This document shows positions 8,524 to 17,256 of a DNA stretch of 64,000 bases, in pieces. The number at the start of each line of letters is the position of its first letter. The first letter of the stretch is position 1. The stretch is from Candidatus Woesearchaeota archaeon (GTDB taxonomy: Archaea; Nanobdellota; Nanobdellia; Woesearchaeales; UBA11576), in the NCBI GenBank assembly GCA_018675335.1, contig JABGYH010000009.1:1-64000 (forward strand), given 5' to 3'. The notes under the pieces are model-generated. The model made no database searches. It was not told the DNA's origin and was given only the letters and a program-made list of their open reading frames with translations. The position numbers and the translations under genes are program-made.

Positions 8524-9561
8524 TTAATACCAAATTCCATCTGCGTGAGTCCCGCATGCTTTACACTTCCCCATAAAAACATTATTCGATGTAATATTAA
8601 ACAAATTTCTTCGAATTAATACACAATCACAGTTTTTACAAAAAGTAGTATCATACTTATCCGAAGGAATATTTCCAATGTATACATGTTTAAGCCCTGC
8701 ATTTTTTGCTATATGATATGCTTCTTCTAATTTTTTTGGATCTGTGGGTGCAATATCAGTTAATTTATATCGAGGAAAAAATCTAGAAAAATGAATGGGT
8801 GTGTCGTCACCAACTTGTCTTACAATCCAATTACACATTTGTTTTAATTCTTGTAAATCATCATTAAGTCCAGGTATTAGTAAATGCGTAATCTCAATCC
8901 AAACTCCTCTTTTTTTCAACAAACGAATTGTTTCAAGTACTGGTTCTAAATCTCCACCACAATATTTTTTGTAAGAATCAGGATTAAAAAATTTTAAATC
9001 AATATTTGCACCATCAATATATTTGTAAATCTTTTTTAATGGTTTAGGATTAATATATCCATTAGTCACAAGTAAGTTTTTTATTCCTGCTTTTTTTGCG
9101 AGTCTCGCAACATCTAAAACATATTCATAAAATATAGTAGGTTCAGTATAAGTATATGAAATTGATTTAGATTTTGTTTGTTTTGCTTTTTTGATTACAT
9201 CCGCAGGACTCACAAACTGAGTCTCATCTTTTGATTCTCCTTTTTGAGATATTTGCCAATTTTGACAAAATGAACAATGTAGATTACAACCAAATGTTGC
9301 AATTGATAGTGATTGAGTTCCAGGAATAATATGATAAAATGGTTTTTTTTCTATTGGATCTTGAGTAAATGAAATTAAATTACCATAAGATAAAGAATAA
9401 AGCGTTCCTTCTTTATTTTCTCGAACGTTACAACGCCCAAGTTTTCCAGGAAGAATTAAACAATAATTAGGGCATAATTCACACAAAACTATATTTTCTT
9501 CTTTTTTATAATAAAATTGTGCTTCTTTCACGTGTGATTCGTTCATTTGTGATTCTTCCAT
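8524..9561 (-). CDS. amrS: AmmeMemoRadiSam-type radical SAM enzyme (AmrS-like)
   Basis: 345 residues. The N-terminal CELCPNYCLILPGKLGRC is the family's extra Cys motif. The radical-SAM cluster motif is CNLHCSFC in FGCNLHCSFCQNW (near residue 92-99). It is followed by YTYTEPTIFYEY, the LVTNGY strand and IDGANIDLKFF. The C-terminal CKNCDCVLIRR and CKACGTHADG form a zinc-ribbon-like end. The family (also annotated pyruvate-formate-lyase-activating-like) is named for co-occurrence with AMMECR1 and Memo. An AMMECR1 gene lies 10 kb away at 19300, but no Memo gene is in this window. The substrate is not assigned here. BRE/TATA at 9584-9601 puts the start of transcription on the ATG. Confidence 0.88.
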   Translation of the reverse strand: MEESQMNESHVKEAQFYYKKEENIVLCELCPNYCLILPGKLGRCNVRENKEGTLYSLSYGNLISFTQDPIEKKPFYHIIPGTQSLSIATFGCNLHCSFCQNWQISQKGESKDETQFVSPADVIKKAKQTKSKSISYTYTEPTIFYEYVLDVARLAKKAGIKNLLVTNGYINPKPLKKIYKYIDGANIDLKFFNPDSYKKYCGGDLEPVLETIRLLKKRGVWIEITHLLIPGLNDDLQELKQMCNWIVRQVGDDTPIHFSRFFPRYKLTDIAPTDPKKLEEAYHIAKNAGLKHVYIGNIPSDKYDTTFCKNCDCVLIRRNLFNITSNNVFMGKCKACGTHADGIWY

Positions 9562-9583
9562 ATATGAATATAAAAGAATTTAG

Positions 9584-9601
9584 TATTTAAATATTTTCGG
9601 G
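9584..9601 (-). promoter_or_regulatory. BRE/TATA of AmrS-like gene
   Basis: Minus strand CCCGAAAA then TATTTAAATA, centred about 27 bases before the ATG at 9561; this predicts a leaderless mRNA. Confidence 0.6.
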
Positions 9602-9652
9602 TAAAACCAGACAAATTAAGAAAAATAAAAAAAAATCAATAAACAAAAAAAA

Positions 9653-11167
9653 TTAGTCATCTCCATTCATCATTCCTTTTGCAGCAATAATGCCAGTTGC
9701 CGCAGCTCCAACAATATTTCCTGCAACTCCTGCACCATCCCCAGTCATGAATAAATTTTTAACATCCAAAGATTCAAAATACTTATTCGTATTTACTTTA
9801 CTACTCCTAAATTTTATTTCTGGAGCATATAATAAAGTATTATCACCGTCAAGTCCAGGCAGTGCCTTATCAAGTTTTGCGATTCCTTCTTTGATATTTT
9901 GAACTACTCTGTAAGGTAAAGCCATCGAAATATCTCCAGGAACTACATCCATAAGAGATGGCGTAATAAAACTTTTTTTGAGTCTTGCCCAAGTAGATCT
10001 TCTTCCTTGCTTTAAATCAACAAGTCTTTGAAGTATAGGTTTTCCCCCTCCAATTGTCGTCGATAATAATGCTATTGATTTCCCATAAAGAGTTGTGTTC
10101 TCAACAGGTTCTGTTAATTCAATTTCGGTTACAAACGCGAAATTAGAATTTTCTGACGCATGATCTGAATCCGAATGTCCATTAACACAAATAAATCCGT
10201 CATATTCTTCGGTTGCAACTTTTCCTCTTGGACACGGACAAAAAGTTCTAATAGGATCATCAAATGTTTTAGTATGCACCCTAAATATTGCTTCATACAT
10301 AGCATCAGCATATTTTTTCATAATAATACTTGGGAATTCAACTCGCACTCCAACTTCTACTTTCTCATATGAAAAACTAATGTTATATTTTGAACAAACT
10401 TTTTGTAACCATCGTGCATTATAACGTCCTGGCGCAAGCATCACTTTTTTTGCATAAATTTTTTCTCCAGTGCCATTAATAATTACGCCTTTACAAGAAT
10501 TATCTTCAACAATTATATCAGTTACTTCAGTTTCACATCTTAATTCAATATCTTCAGAGGTTAAATAATCTTGAAAGTTTTTAATAATACTTGGTAAAAC
10601 GTCACTTCCAACATGTCTTGTTTTTCTTACAAATAGTTGTATTGAATTTTTTTTACATTCATTAACATAATAATTAACTTCATCCATATTTTTTGGATAG
10701 TAAGGGGCATTAACTCCAAATTCAGTAAATATTTTATCCACATAGTCTAAATATTCTTGACATTCATGAGGTTCGTATAAATGAAATATTTTTTCATGAC
10801 TAAGAACTGGTGTAAAATGTAATTTTCCATCAGAAAATGTTCCTGCGCCACCAACACCACACATAACTTCAGATTTTGGCCTATGTTCTATTGATTTTCC
10901 TTTCTCAATTAAAAGAATTCTTTTTTTAATTCCTTTCTGTTTACAAATTTTTATGAGTTCATACGCTGCAAACAAACCAGCAGGTCCTGCTCCAACAAGA
11001 ATTATATCATATAGTTCATGAGTTAAATTTGTTTGTATAGTGGAAGTTTCTTCAATAGCAGGTTTAATATCTGAGCTACCATTTTTAATAGCAGGCATAG
11101 AGTTCAACGTATTATTTTCTATTTGAGAATTTTGTTCACTTTCGCTTGGGAAATTCTGCAAAAGCAT
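9653..11167 (-). CDS. FAD-dependent dehydrogenase, COG2509-like
   Basis: About 504 residues. After a Ser/Asn-rich N-terminus (~1-50), YDIILVGAGPAGLFAAYEL is the dinucleotide-binding GxGxxG motif near residue 57. MCGVGGAGTFSDGKLHF, the APGRYNARWL segment, CPCPRGKV and the C-terminal FMTGDGAGVAGNIVGAAATG (second FAD contact) match the uncharacterised COG2509 family, related to thiazole/BaiN-like flavoproteins. It should bind FAD; the substrate is unknown. Start choice is unclear: AGAGGTG overlaps GTG 11170 and abuts ATG 11167. A TTG at 11161 would have better spacing. Confidence 0.85.
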   Translation of the reverse strand: MLLQNFPSESEQNSQIENNTLNSMPAIKNGSSDIKPAIEETSTIQTNLTHELYDIILVGAGPAGLFAAYELIKICKQKGIKKRILLIEKGKSIEHRPKSEVMCGVGGAGTFSDGKLHFTPVLSHEKIFHLYEPHECQEYLDYVDKIFTEFGVNAPYYPKNMDEVNYYVNECKKNSIQLFVRKTRHVGSDVLPSIIKNFQDYLTSEDIELRCETEVTDIIVEDNSCKGVIINGTGEKIYAKKVMLAPGRYNARWLQKVCSKYNISFSYEKVEVGVRVEFPSIIMKKYADAMYEAIFRVHTKTFDDPIRTFCPCPRGKVATEEYDGFICVNGHSDSDHASENSNFAFVTEIELTEPVENTTLYGKSIALLSTTIGGGKPILQRLVDLKQGRRSTWARLKKSFITPSLMDVVPGDISMALPYRVVQNIKEGIAKLDKALPGLDGDNTLLYAPEIKFRSSKVNTNKYFESLDVKNLFMTGDGAGVAGNIVGAAATGIIAAKGMMNGDD

Positions 11168-11360
11168 CACCTCTGATTAGTTAGTATCTGTTAAGTCCCA
11201 ATAACTGTTCAGATCCTATAAATCAATAAGCGAGTACTATTTAAGAATTACTATAGTATACAATATTCAACTTACTTTGTTTAAAAATAAACAAATATAC
11301 TAAATAGTGATAACTAAAAAAAGAAAAATACTTATAGATACAAAAAATTAAAGTTAAATT

Positions 11361-12275
11361 ATGACAAGAAAAAGAAAGCAAAGTTGGATTTGGAAATCAA
11401 TTAAATTTTTAGCTAAACTTATTTTTGTCTATCCTGTAAAATTCATTCTTTGGATCATTAAAAAAATTTGGGAATTACTACAAAAAATTAAAATTTTCAA
11501 AAATGATAGAAAAAAGACTAAATCATTAAATAAAACTGAAAAACCAACAAATGACTCTGATAACGCTGAAATCAAAAAAGAATCTACAATCAAAAAATTA
11601 AAAACAAAGTTTAACATAAAAAATGGTGAAGTAAATTTTGATCCATTTGATTTAGTTAAAACAAAAAAAGGAAATTTACAAAAATTCGAAAACAAACTTT
11701 TTTCAAATAAAAGCATGATAGGTTTAATTCTAGGCGCAAGAGGAACTGGTAAAAGTGCAATTGGCATGCGACTTCTTGAAAATTTTAAAGAAAAAAGTGA
11801 AAAAAATATTTATGCAATTGGATTTAAACAAGAATCACTCCCCGAGTGGATTACTGTAGTGCATGGAATTGATGATGTCCAAAATAATTCAGTTCTCTTA
11901 ATTGATGAAGGCGGAATTGAATTTAGTAGTCGTAAAGCAATGACTACTGCAAATAAACTTCTTTCAGAACTTTTGCTTGTTGCAAGACATAAAGATCTAA
12001 GTGTCATGTTTATTACTCAAAATTCTTCAAATCTCGAAGTGAATGCTATTCGCCAAGCAGATTTTTTATTGTTAAAACCAAGTTCATTATTACAAAAAGA
12101 TTTTGAAAGAAAAAAAATAAAACAAATTTATGAATCTATCGAGGAGGAGTTTGAAGAAATTAAACATACTCTCGGAATAACTTATCTTTTCTCAGACAGT
12201 TTTCAAGGTTTTGCAACTAATTCTCTTCCAAGTTTTTGGAGTGACAAAGTAAGCAAAGGATATGCAAAAAAATAG
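11361..12275 (+). CDS. Membrane-associated P-loop ATPase (Zot/HerA-FtsK-like)
   Basis: 304 residues. Residues ~10-40 are basic and hydrophobic (WIWKSIKF, FVYPVKFILWIIKKIW), probably a membrane anchor; ~45-85 is a Lys-rich linker. The ATPase core has Walker A GARGTGKSA (~residues 128-136), Walker B VLLIDEGG (~180), and a sensor-like FITQNSS strand (~220) after LLLVARHKDLSV, the order found in Zot and FtsK/HerA-type additional-strand ATPases. I do not recognise a specific family. TATA-like ACTTATAG at 11330-11337 sits ~28 bases upstream, so it is probably leaderless. A role in moving DNA or protein at the membrane is an inference from the fold only. Confidence 0.7.
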   Translation: MTRKRKQSWIWKSIKFLAKLIFVYPVKFILWIIKKIWELLQKIKIFKNDRKKTKSLNKTEKPTNDSDNAEIKKESTIKKLKTKFNIKNGEVNFDPFDLVKTKKGNLQKFENKLFSNKSMIGLILGARGTGKSAIGMRLLENFKEKSEKNIYAIGFKQESLPEWITVVHGIDDVQNNSVLLIDEGGIEFSSRKAMTTANKLLSELLLVARHKDLSVMFITQNSSNLEVNAIRQADFLLLKPSSLLQKDFERKKIKQIYESIEEEFEEIKHTLGITYLFSDSFQGFATNSLPSFWSDKVSKGYAKK

Positions 12276-12364
12276 TGGGACTAAGCGAAATAATTAAGCG
12301 CAAGTCGAACTTCTTTGAATGATAAACTTTGTAAAGTTTATTAAGTGAAGGATATGCAAAAAAA
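12250..12364 (+). repeat. Direct repeat of the ATPase gene end with a hairpin between
   Basis: TAAGCAAAGGATATGC plus seven A (12250-12272) recurs as TAAGTGAAGGATATGC plus seven A (12342-12364), 92 bases on and in another frame. Between them lies ATAAACTTT-GT-AAAGTTTAT (12322-12341), a 9-bp perfect stem. It looks like the scar of a local duplication or insertion, or a structured 3' end of the mRNA. Confidence 0.6.
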
Positions 12365-12430
12365 CACAAATATAACTAAGAATTTATCACAACTACCAAA
12401 TAAAAAATATCATAAAACTACTAAGAACAA

Positions 12431-14041
12431 TCAAAACATTGCAGTTTTTCCATTTCCGAACTTAACTATTCTTCTTGAACGCCCATTCAATACACGAGAT
12501 TTTGTTCCAGCATATTTTACTGATTTTTGAGTTAGTGAAGGTGCATAAAATAATTTTGAGCCCCAATGAAATGCTTTACACTGAGGAGCACCAGAAGAAT
12601 CTAAATAACAAGTACCATTTTCATAATCAGTTATTGAAGGAATTTTAGTCGTATATATGCCCGAACCTTTAGGCGGTTCAACAAAACTTCCCACTTTAGA
12701 AACATTCAACCAAGAAACTGGAGAAACTTTAGTTCCAACAGCAACATCTTTTACACACGGCTTATTATGATCATACCCCTTCGCAGTTCGATCTAACACG
12801 CACTGAGAAATAACTCCCATTATATCCCCAGTACCCATATCTACAACAACGCCACCACTATTACCATGATAACCTGGAACATCAATAAGAAATTTATGCG
12901 AATTAAATTTTCCCGAATCAGCATAAACTGAACCGTATCGTATTTCAACATTAGGTTTGTGATTACCCGTCATTCGAGAAGAAATCAATGCAACTTTCAT
13001 GCCAGCATTAATTTTACCCTCATATAATTTCAATCTTTTTATTCCACTAACACTTTGAGGCAAAGTCAAAACTGCCAAATCTTTATTCCAATCAAAACTA
13101 TAACTTCCACCCGCAATTTTTAATCTATTATTAAGATGCTCAACCTCACACCCTGCTAATTTTTTTTCATCATCTTTTTTAGTTACTACATGTTGCGCAG
13201 TTAATACTTGTTGAGGATTAATAAAAATTCCAGTTGCAGTGGCATTCCCAAATGAGCCACATTGATAAAAAACTAAATTATGCACGACATCCGAGTAAAT
13301 TGAAAAAGTATCAGTAAATTCTTTAGGTAATTTAATACTTGCATTTTCTAATTCAGGATTTGCAGAAACTTTTAAATCCAGCCCATAGGGGTTAAAAAAA
13401 GGCAAAGTTGTGGGATGTTCAAGTCGTCTTTCTAAATCAGGAACTTTATTTGGAACAGGATTAGGTGTATGATTTGGCTCAGGTGCAGGAACTTGAGGAG
13501 CAGAATGTGAACTTAAATGATTCCACATATAAGCAAGTTTTCTTGTTGAATCTCCCCCAGTTAACATATTTGCACCCAAAAAAATAAGTGCTAAAGATCC
13601 TAATGTAGCAGCAGTTGCATTTAAAAAATTACCAACCCTGCTAGCACCTTTACCAACAGATTTAGCTTCGCGCACAACTGGCTTAGGAGCATAAACTGGC
13701 TTGGGAACAATAACTGGTTTTGAACGTCTTGGCAGCGGTTTAGATCTACGAACTGGTTTTGGTCGCATATGATCTGGCTCTTGAACTGGTGGCCTATAAC
13801 CAAATTGAATTTCGTCAACAGGAGCTACAAGGTCCACAGGAGAATAATCAAAATTAGGTTTAACAGAAGGTTTTTTTTGTTTTTTTCTTTTCTTTCGTTT
13901 TTTTATAGGATCTGCAGATACAATTCCTTGCCTATCTAAATCAGCTAATAACGCAATAGATCTAGCTAATGGATCATCTACTGGCAATTCCTCAACACTA
14001 ACTGGTTTATAATCAAACCTATTATCTTTTCCTTTACCCAT
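12431..14041 (-). CDS. Trypsin-like serine protease with membrane segment and long basic/Pro N-terminus
   Basis: 536 residues. The N-terminal ~145 residues are Lys/Arg/Pro-rich with PKPV-type repeats. A hydrophobic segment (~148-165, LGSLALIFLGANML) is followed by a Pro-rich linker and a chymotrypsin-fold protease. The catalytic motifs are TAQHVV (His), DWNKDLAVLTLP (Asp) and GYHGNSGGVVVD (Ser). The N-terminus is probably cytoplasmic and the protease outside. No PDZ domain is evident, unlike HtrA. Minus-strand TTTATATAC at 14064-14073 lies 27 bases before the ATG, giving a leaderless mRNA. Its 3' end approaches the convergent ATPase gene across the repeat at 12250-12364. Role is probably protein quality control or surface processing (inference). 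Confidence 0.82.
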   Translation of the reverse strand: MGKGKDNRFDYKPVSVEELPVDDPLARSIALLADLDRQGIVSADPIKKRKKRKKQKKPSVKPNFDYSPVDLVAPVDEIQFGYRPPVQEPDHMRPKPVRRSKPLPRRSKPVIVPKPVYAPKPVVREAKSVGKGASRVGNFLNATAATLGSLALIFLGANMLTGGDSTRKLAYMWNHLSSHSAPQVPAPEPNHTPNPVPNKVPDLERRLEHPTTLPFFNPYGLDLKVSANPELENASIKLPKEFTDTFSIYSDVVHNLVFYQCGSFGNATATGIFINPQQVLTAQHVVTKKDDEKKLAGCEVEHLNNRLKIAGGSYSFDWNKDLAVLTLPQSVSGIKRLKLYEGKINAGMKVALISSRMTGNHKPNVEIRYGSVYADSGKFNSHKFLIDVPGYHGNSGGVVVDMGTGDIMGVISQCVLDRTAKGYDHNKPCVKDVAVGTKVSPVSWLNVSKVGSFVEPPKGSGIYTTKIPSITDYENGTCYLDSSGAPQCKAFHWGSKLFYAPSLTQKSVKYAGTKSRVLNGRSRRIVKFGNGKTAMF

Positions 14042-14063
14042 ATAAAAAATTCTAAAATCACTA

Positions 14064-14075
14064 GTATATAAAGGT
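14064..14075 (-). promoter_or_regulatory. BRE/TATA of trypsin-like protease gene
   Basis: Minus strand AACCTTTATATAC, centred 27 bases before the ATG at 14041. Confidence 0.55.
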
Positions 14076-14172
14076 TTCTATTAAGAACTACTACATAGTG
14101 GTTAAAATAAACAATTTGCAACTAAATTCTACATACAAACCATTAAATAAAACAAAATAACCCTAAAAATTA

Positions 14173-15000
14173 ATGAGATTTAAACAAAAATTCAAAAAAG
14201 AGACAGTTCTAATTACTGGTGCTTCAAGCGGAATTGGCTTAGAACTCGCAAAAATATATGCCAAAAACAATCACGATTTAGTAATAGTATCCAGAAACAA
14301 ACTTAAACTCAATGAAATTTGTAAAGAATTAAAAAAACAAAACAACATAAATTGCCACATCATTAGTGCAGACTTATCAAAAACACAAGAAATCACTCAA
14401 CTTCACCAAAAAATTAAAAGACAAAAACTTCCAATATCAATTCTCATAAACAATGCAGGGTTTGGAACCTACGGATTATTTCACCAAACTAAACTAGAAA
14501 AAGAGCTTAACCTAATTGATCTTAACATAAAAGGATTAACTCATTTAACAAAACTTTTCACTCAAGATTTTTTAAAAAAGAAACGAGGCAGAATTTTAAA
14601 TGTTGCATCAATGGCAGCATTCCAACCAGGACCTTACATGGCAGTTTATTATGCATCAAAAGCATACGTCCTAAACTTTAGTGAAGGAATCGCAGCAGAA
14701 CTTGAAAATACTCAGGTTCAAATTTCAACTCTTTGTCCTGGAGCCACCAAATCAGGGTTTCAAAAAGCATCGCATTCAGAACGCGCAGGAGTCATGCAAC
14801 AAAAAATTATGTCAGCTCGTACCGTTGCAAAATATGCATATAAAAAATTCATGAAAAAAAAAGCAACAAGAATTATAATTCCTGGATTCAAAAATAAACT
14901 TATGGCAATTGGTTCAAAACTAACTCCAAGAAAAATGATAACACGAATTATTAAAAAACTTCAAAAACCAACAAATAAAATAAAAAATAAATTTAATTAA
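14173..15000 (+). CDS. Short-chain dehydrogenase/reductase
   Basis: 275 residues. TGASSGIG (residues ~16-23) is the SDR NAD(P)-binding motif. SADLSK, INNAGFGTYG, the catalytic Ser in NVASMAAFQPG and YYASKAYV (Tyr-x3-Lys) complete the classical active site, and CPGATKSGF follows. The protein is closest by motif to the DltE-like COG0300 group (short-chain oxidoreductases acting on lipid-like carbonyls). The last ~40 residues are Lys-rich. Arg in VSRNK, after the second strand, suggests NADPH preference. It is monocistronic, with no clear Shine-Dalgarno. Substrate unknown. Confidence 0.9.
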   Translation: MRFKQKFKKETVLITGASSGIGLELAKIYAKNNHDLVIVSRNKLKLNEICKELKKQNNINCHIISADLSKTQEITQLHQKIKRQKLPISILINNAGFGTYGLFHQTKLEKELNLIDLNIKGLTHLTKLFTQDFLKKKRGRILNVASMAAFQPGPYMAVYYASKAYVLNFSEGIAAELENTQVQISTLCPGATKSGFQKASHSERAGVMQQKIMSARTVAKYAYKKFMKKKATRIIIPGFKNKLMAIGSKLTPRKMITRIIKKLQKPTNKIKNKFN

Positions 15001-15078
15001 AACCAAAATAATCAATATTCTTAAAGCTATATATTTCAATCAACTTAACTCAATCAACACATTAGAAAATGCTCATTC

Positions 15079-15086
15079 TTATAAAT
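15079..15086 (+). promoter_or_regulatory. TATA box of the 15111 gene
   Basis: TTATAAAT centred 28 bases before the ATG, so the mRNA should be leaderless. Confidence 0.5.
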
Positions 15087-15110
15087 TAATAAAGCAATCT
15101 CCGCGACACT

Positions 15111-15560
15111 ATGAATAAATTTTATGCAAAAATCAATTTATATCAAAAAGGTAGAAATGATCAGGTTCCACCAGGAATAATTAGAATTGCAGTAGCTCAA
15201 GCTAACGAAATTTATGTTGCCCAATTTGAAACACAATTAACAATTTCCGAAGATACAACTATCCAAGGAATTGCAAGTACTGGACCAATCGAACCATTAA
15301 TTGAAGCAATGCGTCATGTAGAACTTGCAGAATATTATGAACGAGCTCAAGATCCAGAATATGATATGGACCTTAACCCATTAGAACGACTCATACATGT
15401 AGATGTTAATGTAGACCAATCATATTTGAATAGAAGAGGAATATCACTTGCTGAAGAAGCAAAATTCCAAGAGCGCCTTAAATATGTGAGTGAAGTATTA
15501 TCTAAACCCGAAGATATGATGGTTTGTTTAATAATGAAAGGAACAAAATATGTATTTTAA
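15111..15560 (+). CDS. Hypothetical protein, 149 aa
   Basis: No family recognised. The sequence is soluble and mixed alpha/beta, with TGPIEPLIEAMRHVELAEYYERAQDPEYD in the centre and a VDVNVDQSYLNRRGISLAEEAKFQERLKYVSEV helix region later. There is no signal peptide, membrane segment or Cys cluster. The start is supported by the TATA box at 15079-15086. It stands alone between the SDR gene and the convergent K+ channel gene, 12 bases apart at their 3' ends. Confidence 0.7.
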   Translation: MNKFYAKINLYQKGRNDQVPPGIIRIAVAQANEIYVAQFETQLTISEDTTIQGIASTGPIEPLIEAMRHVELAEYYERAQDPEYDMDLNPLERLIHVDVNVDQSYLNRRGISLAEEAKFQERLKYVSEVLSKPEDMMVCLIMKGTKYVF

Positions 15561-15572
15561 CTAATCATTTAC

Positions 15573-16490
15573 TTACCCCAAATATTCTTGATAAATAACT
15601 TTACCACAAGCTTTGCAATGAGATGCATCTTCATCATGATATACTAAACCACATTTTTTACAAATTGCTTTTTTCTTTTTAGTTTGCAACCATTCTTTTA
15701 TCACCTGACTTGCTTGCCAAGGAATTAACATAATTCCAGATATAATCATCAACACTGTTGCCCATTTTCCCGCATCAGAAACAGGAGTTATATCCCCAAA
15801 ACCAACAGTTGTCAAGGTAACAACTATGAAATAAAAAGCATCACCAAAATTACTAACGTTTGGATTAACACCATTTTCTATTGTAAAAAATACGCCTGAT
15901 GCAACAAAGAAAATTAAAAATATAGTAACTACCAATCTAATCACTTTAAGAACATGCCAAGTTATTTTTCCAAAGAAAAAATATGGGTCTGCAGTAAATC
16001 TCAAAAATCTAAATATTCTAAATGTTTTTATTATTCTTAAAATTCTCACAAAAGCTATATTAAAACTTTGTTCAGGATTAAACATAATCAATAATGTTGG
16101 TAAAATCGCAACAAAATCAATAATACTATACAAATCAGTTATTTGTTTAAATCGCTTTTGTGATGCATAAATTCTTGCAAAATATTCAACAATAAAAATT
16201 ATTACTGTAATAACTTCAATTTTCCAAAGCAAAGCTCTCATTGCTTGAGAAATATCATATGTTTCTATGACAAATATAATACAAATTAATAAATTTAAGA
16301 ATAAAATAAATGCGTCAATTGATTTTCCAATCCGAGTTTCACAATCGATTAAGTAGAATCTAAGTTTTTCTCTAAATGAATTAGGAATTTTAATCGAATC
16401 ATCATTTTGATTAGATTCTCGATTAGATTTTTGTTTAGAAAACTTATTAATTCGCTTATGATTTAATCTGCGCTTAGATTTAGTTGCCAT
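15573..16490 (-). CDS. Voltage-gated-type potassium channel with C-terminal zinc ribbon
   Basis: 305 residues. Residues 1-30 are basic. Six transmembrane segments include a charged S4-like helix (RILRIIKTFRIFRFLRF, ~135-155) and a pore with the K+ selectivity filter TVGFGD between S5 and S6 (~225). After S6 there is a short cytoplasmic tail with two CxxC knuckles (CKKCG and CKACG, ~275-297) forming a treble-clef or zinc-ribbon-like motif instead of RCK/TrkA domains. Channel identity is firm. The zinc ribbon is seen directly but its role in gating or redox sensing is only a guess. Confidence 0.9.
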   Translation of the reverse strand: MATKSKRRLNHKRINKFSKQKSNRESNQNDDSIKIPNSFREKLRFYLIDCETRIGKSIDAFILFLNLLICIIFVIETYDISQAMRALLWKIEVITVIIFIVEYFARIYASQKRFKQITDLYSIIDFVAILPTLLIMFNPEQSFNIAFVRILRIIKTFRIFRFLRFTADPYFFFGKITWHVLKVIRLVVTIFLIFFVASGVFFTIENGVNPNVSNFGDAFYFIVVTLTTVGFGDITPVSDAGKWATVLMIISGIMLIPWQASQVIKEWLQTKKKKAICKKCGLVYHDEDASHCKACGKVIYQEYLG

Positions 16491-16533
16491 TTAACACTTA
16501 AAAATTAATTAACCAATTTAAATCTTTGCATAT

Positions 16534-17160
16534 CTACTTCAAAACTTTTCCTGTTTCTAAAAACCAAAGGTAAAGATCAAGTTCTGCCATATTTAATTTG
16601 GATTTCTCACCCAACCTCAAAAGAACAGATTCAATTACTAAATAATTTTTTGGAGTGATGGTTTTTGGTCGTTTAATTAATTCTTCTCGCTCCAACAAAT
16701 CAATTATGTGAAAATCAAGTATTGCTAAATTTTTATATCCAATATTTCTTAGAAAATGACTTGATTCTTTCATCCCCACACCTTTAACATTTTGTCGGAT
16801 CCAATCACGAGCATCAATTTCAGAATCAAACTCCAATAACTTTTTTTTAATAACTTTCAGATATTTTCTTGCTTCAAAAATATATTTCGCTCGAGTATTT
16901 GGAAACCTATGCCCTAACTCTTTTAATTTTTTTGCAAGTTGAGTTTCTGATAAAGTCAAAAAACCTTTTCCAATTTCTTTTTGGATCTGAATGCTTTTCT
17001 CTGCTTGAAAATTTGCAGTCATCAAACAAAAACACAATTCTAAAAATATTTGTGAATCATTACCACGTCCAATTTGTTCAAATTCAGAAAGTCTAGTTTC
17101 AACTACGGTTTTAATATCTGAATTTTTCAACTCTTTTATTTTTTTTAGAACTTGTTTCAT
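16534..17160 (-). CDS. ogg: 8-oxoguanine DNA glycosylase/AP lyase, archaeal Ogg2
   Basis: 208 residues from ATG 17160, preceded by GGTG. The 32 extra codons up to 17256 encode only Phe/Leu/Val from a low-complexity leader and are rejected. The helix-hairpin-helix GPD motif is VKGVGMKESSHFLRNIGYKNLAILDFHI, read in two parts: hairpin with catalytic K131, and strand with D149. This matches the K129/D147 spacing of the Methanocaldococcus enzyme. The protein ends in TGKVLK; in the Ogg2 family the C-terminal Lys contacts the 8-oxoguanine base. It removes oxidised guanine from DNA. It is last in an operon with desulfoferrodoxin and rubrerythrin, fitting oxidative-damage defence. Confidence 0.92.
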   Translation of the reverse strand: MKQVLKKIKELKNSDIKTVVETRLSEFEQIGRGNDSQIFLELCFCLMTANFQAEKSIQIQKEIGKGFLTLSETQLAKKLKELGHRFPNTRAKYIFEARKYLKVIKKKLLEFDSEIDARDWIRQNVKGVGMKESSHFLRNIGYKNLAILDFHIIDLLEREELIKRPKTITPKNYLVIESVLLRLGEKSKLNMAELDLYLWFLETGKVLK

Positions 17161-17256
17161 TTCAAAACACCAAAAATAAAAAAAACTTAAAACAACAAAA
17201 ACTAAACAAACAAAAACAAACAAAAAAAATAAAATAAACAAAAAAAATAATCTCAA

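Noticed and set aside
12345-12530. Small plus-strand reading frame starting MKDMQKN
   Set aside because: It has no ribosome site, overlaps the protease gene antisense and contains the duplicated ATPase end.
17161-17256. N-terminal extension of Ogg2 with a Phe/Leu/Val-rich stretch
   Set aside because: It comes from an A-rich leader on the opposite strand; ATG 17160 has a ribosome site and gives the normal family N-terminus.
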